Positions 46,701-54,311 of a DNA stretch of 64,000 nt are shown here, one piece after another (position 1 is the first letter of the stretch; each line of letters opens with the position of its first letter). The notes beneath the pieces are model-generated. The model made no database searches. It was not told the DNA's origin and worked only from the letters and a program-made list of their open reading frames with translations. The DNA lies in NCBI GenBank assembly GCA_964467985.1, contig CAYXTP010000004.1, positions 186,001 through 250,000 on the forward strand, given 5' to 3'. Position numbers and translations under genes: made by a program. Origin of the DNA: GCA-2720975 sp964467985 (GTDB lineage: Bacteria; Planctomycetota; UBA1135; GCA-002686595).

Positions 46701-47180
46701 CAGAATCACAAGCACTTGCTGAGCCGTCACCGGGTTGGCCTCTACCAGGTAGTTCTGACCATCGCTGACCTGTTCCGGCGCGATGACAAAGTCGCTCGCC
46801 ATGTGCGTGCGAACGCCCGAGGCATCCAACCCAAAGACCTCGACCAGCCGCCCATACGCTTGCCGCGTAATGCGCACCTGGGAGCCGTTGCCCATATTGT
46901 TGGCATCGGCGTAGAAGAATCCTCCATCCGGTTTGGCAACCAAGTCGCCCGGAGAGTGGGCCGCCGTCGTGGAGGCACTGCCCGGTCCGGAACCGCAGCC
47001 CACCAGAGATAGACCCACGGATAAACTCAGAACCAGTCCGACACCCCGGGCGCCTCTGCTGAGAAGCCCTCCGCTCGAAGTCGCGGCAGGTCTACGAGAG
47101 GCCTTGCCGCGTCCAGCGTCCGTGGAGCTGAGCGGAACAGGAGAGAAGCAGGTGCGGGGGGTCTTGATGGGGTCAATCAT
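43800..47180 (-). CDS. Giant secreted lipoprotein with Ig-like domains (1126 residues)
   Basis: A long n-region precedes the signal core VLSLSVGLSLVGC, with the lipid on Cys62. After a Ser/Ala/Thr linker come KPDGGFFYADANN and strand-rich repeats (ITRQAYGRLVEVFGLDASG, quoted in part as RLVEVFGLDASG). SbsA-type Ig-like elements are present: AAVVVQFDDVIDPSTISEST and FSLRFSEPMDPASVTAFDAM. The C-terminal third is Trp- and Asn-rich and ends in a domain with TAKYYQVRVTFQSDIFTG. It lacks the glycine tracts of its neighbours. The frame stays open to 47456, but the ATG at 47180 (MIDPIKTP) gives a more normal leader. Function unknown; probably surface-exposed. Confidence 0.8.
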   Translation of the reverse strand: MIDPIKTPRTCFSPVPLSSTDAGRGKASRRPAATSSGGLLSRGARGVGLVLSLSVGLSLVGCGSGPGSASTTAAHSPGDLVAKPDGGFFYADANNMGNGSQVRITRQAYGRLVEVFGLDASGVRTHMASDFVIAPEQVSDGQNYLVEANPVTAQQVLVILRDVTDTSVGGGLQQFHSLLYSVGENLTPIFDADTTGAGLYSMVPRNAAVVVQFDDVIDPSTISESTLRLSVGSPPVTPFEARVLPDDFHGELISGGGGKAPLYRSTRVIIDTTVTEIESFQYEPPLPINGVGFPASQDVNLATIEVRVPTVTNSSVGQTDLLRNPSGHPLTSSNNGPVDWSSPTVDVVRAARSGGPGTVTGDSYNGFLLDNLPPEVVGSQQVTINVAPQYLSGQDFLLPQVTFDSVFCSTTPSAGDVFVQNGLFAEVTQPPSIVKDGILKNVVVRVLLYPNNWDDAGSQGVLEWVNSGQGVSEFLAAFDPTDDVGQETCFVRILPTPSGYPSQPTVGLTPASSFSLRFSEPMDPASVTAFDAMTLTRQPVPPSDQPPLATSDYIPGSMVQTLDLLEFTYVPDLPLSHWVGTPWNYWLTLSPDELGATDLSGNHPSAQLPSIMASTDPTATTQKTGGRVSRFTGVDEEAPIGTPQTGPIPEWTGQHLFDLDRQVILPRPVVRSWGNADRSQPMVTQMVAFSLGIQTPLSSLGSKMQQMWRYVDFSFGLADPANHNMDIEGLWWTPVGGAVAADSFTNFEIQMAHSLYAPDEYIDPGSLWPRYPSSGFKNNFANNYFDQLNDPAEVVHPRYLGYVVNPGDLTVHPISGTKMMPYPWNRSVAPEDWTTYTWRDTTLRKRAGPSNGGVDPQQLWKALGLTDPGCFYYKQGQVRTIGLALLTEFRCFPDQGAAGINGLDISLAANSSSKPYFRAFSTGGYNQSGNAVQIDPDTESKANGGFNPGSEPPGKPTYGLDNSFYIGAADFVVRVSNSHSIWFPATNPKDGTFFNKPLYMDPTMEPRAEDQPVGTSVTLAFRGATKSTPTTAACGNGPEPWTENATTLDAYGDHYDDCVLNCPPVPNHNGGKENQFIKFFGEGAWETDITQLNTAKYYQVRVTFQSDIFTGLSPELSALAVAWMVP

Positions 47181-48033
47181 GTCTTGAGGGTCTCTGGGCT
47201 TACCCTTGCAGGGCCTCGAGCAACAGGAACTCGGGGAGCAAGCGAAAGCGACAGAGTGTTGGCCACAGGGTGGCTGGGGGATGGGGCGTCGGTCAGGCTT
47301 AGGCCAAGCAATGGTCCCGGCAAAGGTCCCAGCAAAGGTCCAGCAGGGGTCAAGAACCAGCCTCTGGGAGGAGGCCAAGAGAACTTGCACAGCAAGACCA
47401 GCACAGCAAAACCAACGACGTGACACCCATTGTCTCGGTTTGCCTCCTACGGTCAAGGATCCCGCGGCAAGAAGGCCACCGGAATGGTGATCCTGCGCCT
47501 CGAAACCCGCCCGAGAAGCCCCTCCAAGAGGCCTGGCGTCACGCGATCAGACAATTCACAGAGCAAAGCGAGAGGGCTGCAAGCCCCCTGCCCCCTTTCC
47601 AACGCGCAGACCTGCGCGCGAGAGGTGGGAGCACACCCTCGCAGTACCAAACGCCATGCCGCCCGCTACCTAGCGGAGACAATCGACGTAAGTCCATTTT
47701 GGAAAATGGGTTACACCGAATAATAACTCGTGGAAAGCACGCGTAGCGGGGTCGATGTGCGATTTTGAACAAGCATATGTCAACAAACCGCCCACGTTAC
47801 ACAATATGGGCCTTGAATCGGCCTCTGCACCACTATCAGTGGCCTCCCGGCTTGGGATCCAGACTGCCGGGGGCGGGCTCCTATGGGCCATCGGGTCGGG
47901 CCTACCGTCTCCCGAATGGCCGCAGCCAGCGGCGCCCCACGAGTGGGGTCACTCAGCAGGAATTTGCATTGCGCCGACAGCGGTCAACCTCAATCGCACC
48001 ACCTGGGACCCGGTTCGAGCCGACCACGGCGCC
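47181..48033. other. 853-bp region without a supportable gene
   Basis: This is the longest gene-poor stretch in the window. Open frames on the plus strand (for example 47755-48228) have no recognisable family and overlap pyrB. On the minus strand the lipoprotein frame continues to 47456 but is compositionally unlike a signal peptide. An AT-richer patch at about 47690-47830 holds a CCATTTT/AAAATGG palindrome, and imperfect repeats of AAAGGTCC lie near 47320-47345. The lipoprotein promoter is probably here. Confidence 0.45.
47694..47709. promoter_or_regulatory. AT-rich palindrome in the gene-poor region
   Basis: CCATTTT-GG-AAAATGG is a perfect 7-bp inverted repeat with a 2-bp centre, in an AT-richer island of an otherwise GC-rich sequence. 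It could be an operator for the lipoprotein gene about 500 bp away. No regulator is adjacent. Confidence 0.3.
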
Positions 48034-49404
48034 CTAGGCCCGAGGGGAGCCGCTCGAGACACCGTCCCGAGAACGAGCCACAGGCTCAAACCCGGCAGCC
48101 TCGGCGGCCTCTCGATCCGGGAAGAAGACCAGGTGCTCCGGTCGGACTCGCCTCAGATCACCGGCCGAGGGCGCGTGATAGTGGCGGCTAGTGGAACAAC
48201 CCACCCAGTCGAAGGTCAGTTCGCGTGAACAATACGCGCAGTGCGCCCTCAGCGGCACCCGGCCGGCCAAAGTGAAAGCTGGGGTCACATGACGGGTCTC
48301 CGTGCGCGAGATGCAGGCCGGGTTGGGGCACGGGTTGCCGCCCACTCGCACCGCGATGCCCTCGGCACCCGGCGGCGCAGGCTCCACACCCAGGTCGGAG
48401 CGTCCCAACAACATGCCCAAGATCGCCATGCGAATGGGCACACCCCGAGCCGCTTGCTTGAAGTAGATGCTGCGTGGATCCGAATCGATCTCCGAGTCAA
48501 TTTCATCCCGGCGTGGCAAGGGGTGCATGACCACCGCGTCTCGCAGGGACTCGACCGCCATGGAGCGCTTGCCCAAACGCGGGTATTCGGCCTTGAGCGT
48601 GTCGGCACCCGCGTGTCGTTCTGTCTGCGGCCGGGTCATGTAAAGGGCATCCACATGCTCAACTTCCCAGCCCCGGGCATCGGTAAAGAGGGAGAGTTGG
48701 TGCGGCTTCTGGGGCGTGAGGTAAACGGCGTCGCTATCCGAAGCCAAGTTGCCCAGGCGGCGGGCGTCGGCGCGGATAGGCTCCACCCCAAATTCCTCGC
48801 GTAGGCGCCGCAGCACGTAGTCGGGCATCTCGAACCCGGCCTGTGGCACGCAGACGATGTTGGCCCCAAACCTCGCGAGGGCGTAGGCAAAGGAGTGCAC
48901 GGTGCGGCTGTATTTGAGGTCCCCGGCGAGGACGACATCGAGACCCTCAATGTGCCCGCGTTCCACGTGCAAGTTGTAGAGATCGCACAGGGTTTGGGTC
49001 GGGTGCTCATGGGCGCCGTCGCCTGCGTTGATCACGGGGACAGGCGAGTACTGGGCCGCCAGCCGCGCGGCCCCTTCGCTGGGATGGCGCAGCACGATGA
49101 CATCCGAGTAGGCCCCGCCCACCACGCGCACCGTATCGGCCAGGGACTCTCCTTTGGAGGCTGAAGACTGTTTCATCTCGGCAGCGGTGAGCACGCCCCC
49201 ACCGAGACGCAACATGGCTGACTCGAACGAGAGCCGCGTGCGCGTGGAAGGTTCGTAGAAAAGGCTGGCCGAGATCATTCCAGGGCAGAGGTCCGCGTGG
49301 GCGCGAGGATGCTCGGCAAAGTGGTCGGCCTTCTCGAAGAGTGCTCGAATCTCTTCCACGGAGAAGTCGTCGATGGAAACCAGGTGTCGAAGCGCCTGCG
49401 TCAT
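48034..49404 (-). CDS. pyrB: Aspartate carbamoyltransferase fused to a PyrI-type zinc domain and an Ada-like tail
   Basis: This 456-residue protein is about 145 residues longer than a normal catalytic chain. Residues 1-335 are a complete ATCase: S53-T54-R55-T56 in EPSTRTR, K84, R106, H134 and Q137 in HEHPTQTL, R167 in KYSRTVHS, R258 in MTRPQTER and HPLPR near 294. It would condense carbamoyl phosphate and aspartate in pyrimidine synthesis. Residues 359-392 hold CPNPAC and CAYC, a C-x4-C-x24-C-x2-C array like the zinc module of PyrI. Residues 402-443 (RRVRPEHLVFFPDREAAEAA) resemble an Ada-type metal-binding fold whose cysteines are mostly lost. The roughly 25-residue linker leaves no room for the PyrI nucleotide-binding domain. 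No other pyr gene is adjacent. Confidence 0.9.
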   Translation of the reverse strand: MTQALRHLVSIDDFSVEEIRALFEKADHFAEHPRAHADLCPGMISASLFYEPSTRTRLSFESAMLRLGGGVLTAAEMKQSSASKGESLADTVRVVGGAYSDVIVLRHPSEGAARLAAQYSPVPVINAGDGAHEHPTQTLCDLYNLHVERGHIEGLDVVLAGDLKYSRTVHSFAYALARFGANIVCVPQAGFEMPDYVLRRLREEFGVEPIRADARRLGNLASDSDAVYLTPQKPHQLSLFTDARGWEVEHVDALYMTRPQTERHAGADTLKAEYPRLGKRSMAVESLRDAVVMHPLPRRDEIDSEIDSDPRSIYFKQAARGVPIRMAILGMLLGRSDLGVEPAPPGAEGIAVRVGGNPCPNPACISRTETRHVTPAFTLAGRVPLRAHCAYCSRELTFDWVGCSTSRHYHAPSAGDLRRVRPEHLVFFPDREAAEAAGFEPVARSRDGVSSGSPRA

Positions 49405-49691
49405 GCGAACGAACCCTCACTCTGCGGGTGGGTCCCGAACCGTTGCGGGAAACAGCCGACTCGGGGGTGATCGAGTTCGATGCATGGGCCCCAATCGGAG
49501 TCCAACGCGGATCCGCCGAGGAGGGAGGAGGGGGCCCAAATCCACGCGGGACGGCTGGCCTCAGCCGTCCAAGCGGTCGGTGGATTCGAGGGGAGCAGGC
49601 TCAAGAATGCATGGGGCAAGGGCGCCTTGCGCGGACCATTCTACGCGGCGAGCTGCAGGCGAGCAACTCGGGTGGCTTCGACGCCGCGCCC

Positions 49692-50807
49692 TCAGGTGTC
49701 TCCATCCAGGATCCGCAGGACCTGTTGCTCCCGCACGTCGCCCGCGGGCAAGCCGCGAGCCTCGTCGAGAGCCTGGGCCCGCCAACCCTCTAGCGGCACG
49801 GCGCGCCCAGCCTGCCAGGCACTCCCGCTCTGCCGGCATCCCAGGCCCGCGAGAATGGTCTCGCCCACCAAGGCACGGGCGTGTTGGGGGAATCCCGCGG
49901 CCGAAAAGGCCTGGATGTTCGACGCGGCGACGAGCTCGTCGCCCAGGGCATCCGCACGGCTGACCAGCACACGGCGACCCGGCTCAGGCTCAAGGCCGGG
50001 CCAGTCGCATCCCGCGAGCTCCGGGAGCGACACCAATTCCAGCACCAGATCCGCGCGCGCTGCTAGTTCGTTCGCCAAACGCTGGCCTTCGCTCTCCGGG
50101 GACGCCGTCGAGCTTCCTGACAAGACGCGGCTTCCTGCAGTGTCGACCAATTGAATCACCCAGTGCTCAAGCACGAGCGGTGCGGAAATCGTGTCACGGG
50201 TTGTGCCTTGCTCAGCGCTCACGACCACGCGCTCTTCCCCTAGGAGCAGGTTGAAGAGAGTGGACTTGCCCGCATTGCTGGCCCCCGCCAGCACAACGAG
50301 GGGTGGATCCAATAGCGCCGCGCATCGCCTCTGAACGTCGATCCATGAAGCTGGACCCGCGAGTTCCCCTCGGGCCCAAGCCAAGGCCTCTCTACGCAGG
50401 GCGCCTTGGGCCTGGTCGAGCACTGTACGCGCGCCCGATTCACTACGGATGTTGGGGAGGCGCTGCCAGGCCGCGGCCTCCACGCTGCCGGCCTGCTCGA
50501 GAGTCCCTGCGCCGTCCTCAGATTCCAGCTCTGCGATCAGCTCGCTGACGAGCAGCGGGTTGCCGTGCAAGCACAGTTCCACCTGTTCTGATCCGCGACG
50601 CAGGACCAAGGCCTCGTCCATCCACCCTGAGCGCCTCAAGTGACTCGCATCTGGCAAGTCCTCAGTAATTCGCATCAGTTTGGCTCGGCCAATTGAGGGC
50701 AGGGGGCCAGACAGAAGCTTCTCTAGTTGGCGCATGTCTCGGGCGCCACTGACCCCCACCACCGCGACTCCCCCGGTGCCGGCCGGAGTCAATCTGCGCA
50801 CACTCAC
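49692..50807 (-). CDS. Short MnmE-like (TrmE) GTPase
   Basis: This 371-residue protein resembles the tRNA-modification GTPase MnmE but is about 80 residues short. The N-terminal folate-type domain begins RLTPAGTGGVAVVGVSG. The G domain has G1 GASNAGKS (175-182), G2 GTTRDTI, G3 DTAG (222-225) and a G4-like SRAD. The helical segment before the G domain is only about 60 residues, and the C-terminal CxGK box that MnmE needs for catalysis is missing; the chain ends RILDGDT. It may be a degenerate paralog or a GTPase with another role. The GTG at 50807 overlaps the coaX stop as GTGA. An ATG at 50831 is the alternative. Confidence 0.8.
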   Translation of the reverse strand: MSVRRLTPAGTGGVAVVGVSGARDMRQLEKLLSGPLPSIGRAKLMRITEDLPDASHLRRSGWMDEALVLRRGSEQVELCLHGNPLLVSELIAELESEDGAGTLEQAGSVEAAAWQRLPNIRSESGARTVLDQAQGALRREALAWARGELAGPASWIDVQRRCAALLDPPLVVLAGASNAGKSTLFNLLLGEERVVVSAEQGTTRDTISAPLVLEHWVIQLVDTAGSRVLSGSSTASPESEGQRLANELAARADLVLELVSLPELAGCDWPGLEPEPGRRVLVSRADALGDELVAASNIQAFSAAGFPQHARALVGETILAGLGCRQSGSAWQAGRAVPLEGWRAQALDEARGLPAGDVREQQVLRILDGDT

Positions 50808-51616
50808 GGCTGGCGGCCCAAGTGCTCCCAAGCACTCAATGCCAGCCCGCGCACGACCAGGTCCGGGTCTTCATGCAACGCCCCCTGGGCTTCGCGCCCC
50901 AGGACCTCACTCAGGAAGTGGGCCGCTCCACCGGTGAGCACGAGGGCGGGCGACGGCAAGCCCGCTTCCACACTGACACGCTCGATCAAGCGCAGGGCGG
51001 CACCCTCGAAGCCCACAGCAACGCCGGCCTGCAGGGCGCATTGGGTATCCCGGCCTAGGGCCACGACACCGGGGCGCGCCTCGACCCGAGGCAGACGTGC
51101 GGCCTCCTGGGCAAGTGCCTGGGCCAAGAGGCGTGGCCCGGGCGCAATCGCCCCTCCGAGGAACTCTCCACACGGACTCGCGTCGTCTGAGCCCCCAAGA
51201 GCACGCACGACATCCACAGTCAACGCCGTTCCCGCGTCCACGACCACGGTGGACTGGCCGGTGAGTTCTAGGGCGGCACGGGCCGCGTAGAGCCGGTCGC
51301 ATCCCACGCCCGAGGCATCCTCGAGACGCAACACAAGGCCCGCGGGTGGCTCCACGCAAAGCGCCTGCCCGCAGGTCTCGTTGAGGAGCGCTACAACAGC
51401 ATCGGTTTCAGCCGGGTGCGCGACGCTGGCGACGGCCGCCCGGGTTCCCGACTCGACCGGATTGGAAGCCAGCCAGCCCCTTAGGGCTTGGATCGTGCCC
51501 TCGGCGCGCGGCGTACGTAGGAGGGTTTCCACACTCCACTCGGCCGCTCTCTTTTGAACCCACGCCATGTGGCAGGTCGTGTTGCCGAGGTCGATGGCTA
51601 GGAGGGCGTGCTGCAT
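50804..51616 (-). CDS. coaX: Type III pantothenate kinase
   Basis: This 270-residue ASKHA-fold enzyme carries out the first step of coenzyme A synthesis, phosphorylating pantothenate with ATP in the cytoplasm. The phosphate-1 motif LLAIDLGNTTCHMAW is at the N-terminus, GVGCDRLYAARAA is the pantothenate-binding segment, and VVVDAGTALTVDVV is the second phosphate loop with the catalytic aspartate nearby. GGAIAPGPRLLAQAL and LVLTGGAAHFL complete the fold. The length is normal. The stop overlaps the start of the MnmE-like gene, indicating translational coupling of a CoA gene with a tRNA-GTPase-like gene. Confidence 0.93.
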   Translation of the reverse strand: MQHALLAIDLGNTTCHMAWVQKRAAEWSVETLLRTPRAEGTIQALRGWLASNPVESGTRAAVASVAHPAETDAVVALLNETCGQALCVEPPAGLVLRLEDASGVGCDRLYAARAALELTGQSTVVVDAGTALTVDVVRALGGSDDASPCGEFLGGAIAPGPRLLAQALAQEAARLPRVEARPGVVALGRDTQCALQAGVAVGFEGAALRLIERVSVEAGLPSPALVLTGGAAHFLSEVLGREAQGALHEDPDLVVRGLALSAWEHLGRQP

Positions 51617-51767
51617 GGCCCGCTTTCGGGAGTAAGGCTCGAGAAGAAAACTCTGGCGGTCAGCCGCTTGGTTAGGAATCGGCCATTCACAGGGTAACCC
51701 AGCAGTCTCCGAGTTCGCTGTCCGAACCCGCTATCCGATCGTGCTGTCCAAACCCGTGGCTCTGGAA

Positions 51768-52790
51768 CTAGTTGCCCGGATCGGTGTACACGATCGTCTC
51801 GCGCCGACCGAGGCGTTGCACGACAACTTCCCAAGCGCTGTATTGGCCTTGGTTGTTCTTCACAAAGTTGATGGCCTCGTGCTCGCTGCTCATGGGCTTG
51901 CCGTTGATGCTGATCAAGACGTCGCCGGTCTGGACTCCATGGCGCGAGGCAATTGAACCGGACTTCACGCTCAGGATCTCGACCCCGGCACGGTTTCCGT
52001 CCTCGTCGTAATACGTGGACGTGCGCACCTCGTCGGTGAGGATGGCCGCGTAGTTCTTGCCAAAGTAGTCGACGTCTTGGGCGCCCAACTCAAAAATGTT
52101 GTTGGCGATTTCAGTCGTCTGGTCCAATCGCTTGCTGCCATCGCGCTTGACGCTCGGGATCGGATTCTTGGAGGATTGATGCAGGTCGCCGTCTGCCAAC
52201 ATCTTGATCAAGCTGCCATCGTCGACACGCGACTTGACAATCGTCTCGTTGGGGCGACCCTCTTGAGTGAAGGAAAAGTCGACGCCTTCTTCGCGGATGG
52301 CGTACACCACAGCAAAGTCATTGGGCTTCGGCAGGGTCTGACCCACGCGCAATTTCAGTTGTTCCCCATCGGGCAGCAGAGCCACGGCTGCCCAAGAGGA
52401 TCCCGGATCCAAGTCGTCCACGGCGAGCATTAGCACGCGCAATACCTGATCCAAGGGCTTGTAGCGCGGCCCCGTATCCACCGGACCCTGGTCGATGGGT
52501 TGGACTTCCGGCGGCGCCTCGTATCCGGTCCAGTTCATCAGCAGGAAAGTGCGCTGCAACTCGCCCTTGTAGGCCAACCCCTCCTTGACATCCACCTCAA
52601 GTCGCACGTCCGACTCGATCACGGCGCGCACGTAGTCGGGGTCCACGACAACGAGGGACTCGCCCCCGTCAGAATTGGTGATGCGGCGACTCCCGTCGCG
52701 CTCGAGGTAATCCCAAACGGTGTAACCCAGGCCGAGGCTGAGGGCACAGGAGACGATCCAACTGCTGGTCTTGATGCTGGCGACGTCCAT
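51768..52790 (-). CDS. GspC-like inner-membrane protein with C-terminal PDZ domain
   Basis: This 340-residue protein has one N-terminal membrane helix (SSWIVSCALSLGLGYTVWDY), a long periplasmic region, and a C-terminal PDZ domain (AGVEILSVKSGSIASRHGVQ, TGDVLISINGKPMSSEHEAI, AWEVVVQRLGRRETIVYT). The layout of one helix, a mid domain and PDZ matches GspC, which links the type II inner-membrane platform to the secretin. The middle has LKLRVGQTLPKPNDF and other strands but no clear homology-region consensus, so the assignment is by architecture. It lies between coaX and a second PilT-like ATPase, which supports a secretion/pilus role. Confidence 0.78.
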   Translation of the reverse strand: MDVASIKTSSWIVSCALSLGLGYTVWDYLERDGSRRITNSDGGESLVVVDPDYVRAVIESDVRLEVDVKEGLAYKGELQRTFLLMNWTGYEAPPEVQPIDQGPVDTGPRYKPLDQVLRVLMLAVDDLDPGSSWAAVALLPDGEQLKLRVGQTLPKPNDFAVVYAIREEGVDFSFTQEGRPNETIVKSRVDDGSLIKMLADGDLHQSSKNPIPSVKRDGSKRLDQTTEIANNIFELGAQDVDYFGKNYAAILTDEVRTSTYYDEDGNRAGVEILSVKSGSIASRHGVQTGDVLISINGKPMSSEHEAINFVKNNQGQYSAWEVVVQRLGRRETIVYTDPGN

Positions 52791-52963
52791 AATATGTCCC
52801 GGATCCTAGCCCCAGTGGAGGCTCATTCCCAGCCAGGACGGGCTGTCCGGAGGGACTCAGGCAGGGTCGGTGCCGATTCCGACGCCCAGAGCGCCAGTCT
52901 CTTCCTGCAGATCGCGTCCTTTTTGGGGTGACGAACGGCCTTGAGATAGACCGTCAGAGGCCC

Positions 52964-54265
52964 TCAGCCATTGCCGGTCAGTCGTAGTCCGTTGCCCGGA
53001 CCACCGTCCAGACGCCGGCCTGGAGCGGGCAAACCCGGGGCAGAGGGTTCGGCGGGCGCCACGCGTGCCCCCTTGTCTGCGCCGCCGCGGATACCGCGCA
53101 GAATCTGGAGCAACTCATCGGGGCGGTCGCTGGTCGCCAAGGCCTGCTCCAGCTCTACCTGTTCGCTACGAACGAGCTCTTCCAGGCAGTGGTTGTAGGA
53201 CATGAGGCCCGGCCCGCCGCCTTCGATGATGCGCGCCACTTCCCCCCGCTCGCCCTTTTGAATGCACTGACGCAGGTGAGGAGTCGTGACCATCAGTTCG
53301 TAGGCGGGCAGCTGTCCGCCCGCCCTGGAGGCAACCAGACGTTGAGCCAAGACACCGACAAGGTTTTCGGCCAGACGCGCGCGTACATGCTCTCGGGCGG
53401 CGTCCGGGAAAAACCCCTGGATGCGTTCGAGCGTCTGCGCAGCATTGACTGTGTGCAGAGTCGAGAGCACCAAGTGTCCCGTCTCCGCGGCTTCCAACGC
53501 AGCTTCGATCGTCGCTGCGTCCCGGATTTCCCCAATCAAGATGACGTCAGGGCTCTGACGCAGGGCATGCCGCAGCCCCTCTGCAAACGAAGGCGTGTCG
53601 GCCCCAACTTCACGCTGACTGATCACGCAGTGTTGTTCCTGATAGAGCAACTCGACCGGGTCTTCCAAGGTGATCACATGCCTTTCGGCCGTGCGGTTCA
53701 TGTGTTCGATCATGCCCGCCAGGGTGGTCGACTTGCCCGATCCAGCCACGCCTGTGACGAGTACGAGCCCGCGCCGACGTGCGGCGAGTTCCGCCAACTC
53801 GGCATGCGGCAGATTGAGGTCGGCCAGATCGGCTGCCGAGGATCCGATGCGTCGAATGACCAGGGCGGGGTCGCCCATCTGCTTGTAGGCGTTGATGCGA
53901 AAACGACCGAGGCCGTCCAGCTGGATGGCGGCGTCGACCGCGCCCGCGCTGGACCACTCTTCCATCTGTTCGGAACCCAGTAGGCCGGCGAGAATCTCGG
54001 CCAGGGGACCGGGTCCGGGGACATTGCCAGGCAAGAACTGAATCGAACCAGCCACCCTCAACGAGGGGCGCGAGCCAGCGCGCAGGATCAAGTCCGAAGC
54101 CTCGTTCGAGACCATCTCAGCCAGCCAACCTTCCAAGACCTGGCGCGCGCCGGGCGCGGAGGTCGGAGCTTGCGTGGAGTCCTCCGCTGAGGGCGGCGCC
54201 ACCTCGGCAAAACTGAGTTCGTCGTCGAAGAGGCTGCTGTCGGGATCGTCGTGGGATTGGGGCAT
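52964..54265 (-). CDS. Second PilT/PilU-like secretion ATPase
   Basis: This 433-residue protein has a disordered acidic N-terminus (residues 1-40) before the PilT core. Walker A is GVAGSGKST (172-180), the Asp box VITLEDPVELLYQ, Walker B VILIGEIRD and the His box GHLVLSTLHTVNA. The PilT-type motif HLRQCIQKGERGEVARIIEG replaces AIRNLIRE. Zinc cysteines are absent, so it is a retraction-type rather than assembly-type ATPase. A Pro/Gly-rich tail ends the chain. The ATG at 54265 (MPQSHDDPD) is chosen over a longer frame to 54349. It follows obg after 46 bp and precedes the GspC-like gene, apart from the other pilT. Confidence 0.88.
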   Translation of the reverse strand: MPQSHDDPDSSLFDDELSFAEVAPPSAEDSTQAPTSAPGARQVLEGWLAEMVSNEASDLILRAGSRPSLRVAGSIQFLPGNVPGPGPLAEILAGLLGSEQMEEWSSAGAVDAAIQLDGLGRFRINAYKQMGDPALVIRRIGSSAADLADLNLPHAELAELAARRRGLVLVTGVAGSGKSTTLAGMIEHMNRTAERHVITLEDPVELLYQEQHCVISQREVGADTPSFAEGLRHALRQSPDVILIGEIRDAATIEAALEAAETGHLVLSTLHTVNAAQTLERIQGFFPDAAREHVRARLAENLVGVLAQRLVASRAGGQLPAYELMVTTPHLRQCIQKGERGEVARIIEGGGPGLMSYNHCLEELVRSEQVELEQALATSDRPDELLQILRGIRGGADKGARVAPAEPSAPGLPAPGRRLDGGPGNGLRLTGNG

Positions 54266-54311
54266 GGTGGCTTGGGGGCTCCGTCCCCCTATTCCCCATC
54301 GACCCCAGGCC

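Noticed and set aside
47181..47456. Upstream extension of the 1126-residue lipoprotein
   Set aside because: The added Cys/Pro-rich 92 residues would place the lipobox about 150 residues from the start, too far for a signal peptide.
48000..48035. GGTTCGAGCC resembling a tRNA T-arm
   Set aside because: The flanking bases do not form a five-pair T-stem, and no acceptor or anticodon arm is found upstream.
47755..48228. Plus-strand open frame of 157 codons
   Set aside because: It runs antisense into the well-supported pyrB C-terminus, and its translation is low-complexity with no recognisable family.
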